From assembly GCF_002943525.1 (NCBI RefSeq), contig NZ_CP025394.1, positions 992,001 to 1,056,000 on the forward strand: a stretch of 64,000 nucleotides of DNA. The letters are read 5' to 3'. This DNA comes from Kitasatospora sp. MMS16-BH015 (GTDB lineage Bacteria; Actinomycetota; Actinomycetes; Streptomycetales; Streptomycetaceae). Below the pieces are notes generated by a model. The model saw only the letters and a list, made by a program, of their open reading frames with translations. It made no database searches and was not told where the DNA came from. Made by a program: the position numbers and the translations under genes. Shown one piece after another: positions 61,723 to 64,000 of this stretch. Every line of letters begins with the position of its first letter. The stretch's first letter is position 1.

Positions 61723-62976
61723 GTGGAGCGGGATGTCGTGCGGGAGTCCGCGCGGGCCGGGCTGGTGGTGCTCTGGGAAGAGTCGGCCCGGGACGGCGCC
61801 CAGGCCAAGACGCTGATGTCGGCGGCCTTCCGCGTCCGGCTGGCGCGCGAGCAGGGGCGGATGTTCGGGGCGGACGGGCCGCGGCACGTGGTGTTCGCGG
61901 CCGGGTTCCCGGCCGTCTGCGGCGAGGAGTACGAGGCCGTCCGGCGGGTGGCCGTGGAGGCGGAGGGCGCGGTCAGCGTGGCGGCGGTCTGCCGGGCCAA
62001 GACGGCGGATGTCCGCCAGGCCGTGGCCGCCGTCCGGGGCACCGCGCACGCCCGGGTCATGGTGGTGGTGCCCGCCTCGGAGGCGATGGCGCACACCATG
62101 ACCCACCGCCCGGCCGCCGAGGCGCTGTCGGCCGCCGCCGATCTGGTCAAGGCCGCCCGCGACCTGGACGAACGGGTGGCCGTGGACCTCTGCTTCGCGG
62201 ACGCCTCCCGCGCCGACCACGGGCTGATGGCCGCCCACGCGAGCGTGCTCACCGCCGCCGGCGCGGGCACGGTGGTGCTCGCCGACACCGTCGGCACCCA
62301 ACTGCCCTTCGACGCCGAACGGTTGTTCAGCCGGGTACGGGCCGCCGTCGACCCCGAGGTGGTGCTCGCCGCCCACCTGCACAACGACCTCGGCCTCGGC
62401 CTGGCCAACAACCTGGCGGCCCTGCGCACCGGCGTCCGGGTGCTGGCCACCTCCTGGCTCGGCCTCGCCGAGCGCAGCGGCATGGCCGCCACCGAGCAGT
62501 TGCTCTTCCTGCTGGCCCACGACCCCGCCCGGGCCGCCGAGTTGCTCGGGGCCGAGACCCCGCCCTGGTGGACCACCCCGAGCCTCACCGGGCTCCCGCG
62601 GCTCGCCGCAGCCGTCTCCGCCGAGACCGGCGTACCGCTGACCGTGACCACCCCGATCGTCGGCACGGGAGTCGGCACGATCTCCACCGGCACGCCGTTC
62701 GTCCATCCCGAGCTGTTTCAACCCTTCGACCCCGAAAGCCTGTTGGGCACCACCCCGACCGTGGTGCTGACCCAGCTGGCCAGTCTCCGGGTGGTCACGG
62801 CCGTCGCCGCCCGGCTCGGCCACACCCTGGACCAGGCCCAGGCTGCCGCCGCCCTCGGCTGGGTCAAGGCCCGCGCCTACCGCACCAACCAGGCCGTGGT
62901 GCCGGACACCGTCTTCGCCGCCTACCTCGACGGCCTCGGCACCCGCACCCCGACTCCGGACGGAGCCACCGCATGA
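61723..62976 (+). CDS. HMGL-like/isopropylmalate- or homocitrate-synthase-like enzyme
   Basis: 417 residues with the DRE-TIM metallolyase pattern: strand 1 VVLWEESARDGAQAKTLM (Arg23-Asp24), DTVGTQLPFDAERL, metal motif HLHNDLGLG with His218 and His220, and GVRVLATSWLGLAERSGMAA. It lacks the C-terminal leucine-feedback domain of LeuA, ending with about 100 residues of helical lid (TTPTVVLTQLASLRVVTAVA, RAYRTNQAVVPDTVFAAYL). It likely joins an acyl-CoA to a 2-oxo acid, or runs the retro reaction. GTG at 61723 chosen (GGGGG upstream). It is coupled by a 4-bp overlap to the YrdC-like gene. Confidence 0.8.
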   Translation: MERDVVRESARAGLVVLWEESARDGAQAKTLMSAAFRVRLAREQGRMFGADGPRHVVFAAGFPAVCGEEYEAVRRVAVEAEGAVSVAAVCRAKTADVRQAVAAVRGTAHARVMVVVPASEAMAHTMTHRPAAEALSAAADLVKAARDLDERVAVDLCFADASRADHGLMAAHASVLTAAGAGTVVLADTVGTQLPFDAERLFSRVRAAVDPEVVLAAHLHNDLGLGLANNLAALRTGVRVLATSWLGLAERSGMAATEQLLFLLAHDPARAAELLGAETPPWWTTPSLTGLPRLAAAVSAETGVPLTVTTPIVGTGVGTISTGTPFVHPELFQPFDPESLLGTTPTVVLTQLASLRVVTAVAARLGHTLDQAQAAAALGWVKARAYRTNQAVVPDTVFAAYLDGLGTRTPTPDGATA

Positions 62977-63653
62977 CCACCGACCCCGTCCGGGCCGCGC
63001 TGCGCCGGGGCGCCGCCGTCGTGCTGCCCAACCCCGCCCCGCTCACCCACGTGGTGGCCGGCACCGACCCGGCCGCCGTCAACGCGGCCAAGGGCCGCCC
63101 GGCCGACCAGGCCGTCGCGCTCTGGGCCCACCACCGCGACACCCTGGCCGAACTCGGCCGGGTGCTCGACCTCCGCCCCGCCCAGGCCCTCGCGGCCGAC
63201 CGGCTGCTCGCCGAGGAGCGGGTGACCCTGCTGCTCCCACTGCGCCCCGGCGCGCCCGTCCCCGACTGGCTGGCCCCGGCCACCCGGGACGGCTGGACCA
63301 TGCTCTTCGGCGCCCGCTGGGAGCCGGTGCTGCCGCTGCTCGCCGAGCACCCGGTGCTCTACGTGAGCAGCGCCAACCGCACCGGCCACCGGCCGGTCGC
63401 CGCCACCGCCGAGGCCGAGGCGATGTTCCCGCCCACCGTCCCCGTCCTGGACCTGGCCGGGCCCGGCGGCGACCTCCCCCGGGCCGCCACCACCACCCTG
63501 CGGCTGCACCCGGACGGCCGGGTGGAGCTGCACCGCCGCGGCGCCCAGGATCGGCCCTTCGCCTCCCCCGACCGGTACCTGGAGCACGTCGGCCGCCGCT
63601 ACCTGCCCGAGGCCGGGAAGGCGGCCCAACTCCCGTCCGCCCCCAGCCGGTAG
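62973..63653 (+). CDS. Sua5/YrdC/YwlC-like protein
   Basis: 226 residues. The fold opens RRGAAVVLPNPAPLTHVVAG, with the family's K-x-R motif at Lys40-Gly-Arg42 (NAAKGRPADQAV) and the S-x-N motif at Ser133-Ala-Asn135 (LYVSSANRTGHRP). Both are the ATP/carbamoyl-adenylate-binding residues. TsaC/Sua5 makes threonylcarbamoyl-AMP for tRNA; this one is divergent and is paired with an aldolase-type enzyme, so another carbamoyl acceptor is possible. ATGA overlap with the upstream gene. Confidence 0.75.
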   Translation: MTTDPVRAALRRGAAVVLPNPAPLTHVVAGTDPAAVNAAKGRPADQAVALWAHHRDTLAELGRVLDLRPAQALAADRLLAEERVTLLLPLRPGAPVPDWLAPATRDGWTMLFGARWEPVLPLLAEHPVLYVSSANRTGHRPVAATAEAEAMFPPTVPVLDLAGPGGDLPRAATTTLRLHPDGRVELHRRGAQDRPFASPDRYLEHVGRRYLPEAGKAAQLPSAPSR

Positions 63654-64000
63654 CGCTCGCCCACCCCGGCCGGGACGCTGCTCGGGGGCACCTCCAGCAG
63701 CCCGTTCGCCGCCGCCTTGGTCGGGCGCAGCGAGAGGCAGGCGGACTTGTTGGTGAAGGTCTGCGCGACCACGGTGCTGACGTTCACACTGGACGGGCTG
63801 TCCACCACCACGCCCTTGATCAGCTTGGCGGCGCCCTGCACCAGCAGGTCGCCGACCGTCCGGGTCATCGCGTTCAGCACGCCGAACTGCAGCTGGTCGC
63901 CCGACTTCACGGTGAACATCACCTGGGTGGTCTCGGTGGCCGTCCGCTTCCACTCGTGCGAGTACCGGGCCGCGAAGGCCAGCGTGAACGAGGCCTTGGC
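63599..64000 (-). CDS. 3' end of a secreted-type protein gene (cut by window edge)
   Basis: The last ~133 codons of a minus-strand gene that continues past the window. The frame is open to the edge, beginning AKASFTLAFAARYSHEWKRT, ATETTQVMFTVKSGDQLQFG. It then reads VLNAMTRTVGDLLVQGAAKL and TFTNKSACLSLRPTKAAANG and ends GERYRLGADGSWAAFPASGR. Long amphipathic strands, one Cys and no membrane helix suggest an exported protein. Its 3' end overlaps the YrdC-like gene's 3' end by 55 bp (convergent). The internal GTG/ATG at 63922 is not taken as the start. Confidence 0.6.
   Translation of the reverse strand, partial: AKASFTLAFAARYSHEWKRTATETTQVMFTVKSGDQLQFGVLNAMTRTVGDLLVQGAAKLIKGVVVDSPSSVNVSTVVAQTFTNKSACLSLRPTKAAANGLLEVPPSSVPAGVGERYRLGADGSWAAFPASGR

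Noticed and set aside
59266..62823. 1185-codon minus-strand open frame
   Set aside because: Runs antisense through four genes with clear signal peptides or metal motifs; no domain of its own.

Overview
The window is high-GC DNA with actinomycete codon use: strong third-position GC, frequent GTG starts, many ATGA/GTGA stop-start overlaps and many secreted proteins. Gene content (SARP, PadR, WXG100, LamG-RHS, RCC1, and a DrrAB-type exporter with a ribbon-helix-helix partner) points to the Streptomycetaceae, either Streptomyces or Kitasatospora. The genus is inferred. No rRNA, tRNA, CRISPR array, phage or intact insertion sequence was seen, so this looks like accessory or arm-like chromosome rather than a core region.

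1-9.8 kb: 5' end of an ABC permease gene and its ATPase, an SRPBCC protein, a FhuF-like Fe-S protein with an apparent ATC start, two membrane proteins, and a lone WXG100-type protein. These are followed by a minus-strand operon (ribbon-helix-helix protein, DUF4097 protein, DrrA/DrrB exporter) headed by a cluster of TGGCACCAC repeats. 9.2-17.3 kb: XRE-cupin regulator divergent from a methyltransferase, secreted trypsin-like protease, Clp AAA+ ATPase, a collapsed Ser/Thr kinase gene, a VOC protein, and a leucine-rich-variant repeat protein with a Cys cluster. 17.3-26.3 kb: a lipoprotein with a second apparent ATC start, a relic zone, an LLM flavin oxidoreductase, two unassigned small proteins, an alpha/beta hydrolase divergent from a SARP, and a PadR/membrane-protein pair.

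26.3-33.2 kb: a frameshifted carboxylesterase, a secreted M9 collagenase probably controlled by the adjacent LysR gene (TGACAT dyads occur upstream of both), and a second PadR/membrane pair. 33.4-47.8 kb: a 14-kb minus-strand locus made of a giant secreted six-LamG protein, a strong hairpin, a secreted RHS/YD protein, a small Cys-rich secreted protein and a LuxR-type regulator. Just upstream of it is a mosaic of decayed genes: transposase, murQ-like and discoidin-like.

49-56.2 kb: methyltransferase, GNAT, an MFS permease with a His-rich tail plus an ArsR repressor, a YtrA-like GntR/ABC operon with a readable promoter-operator, an alpha/beta hydrolase, and an AlkZ-like DNA glycosylase. 56.3-61.6 kb: two divergent secreted-protein operons flanking an 8-bp dyad; one carries a 65-residue secreted peptide and two seven-repeat RCC1 proteins, the other two related secreted proteins. 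61.7-64 kb: a two-gene operon joining an isopropylmalate/homocitrate-synthase-like enzyme to a Sua5/YrdC-like protein, then the 3' end of a secreted-type gene running off the window.

The best candidates for something undescribed are the HMGL-like/YrdC-like pair, the divergent RCC1/secreted-paralogue locus with its leader peptide, the LamG-RHS locus, and the two genes that appear to start with ATC.
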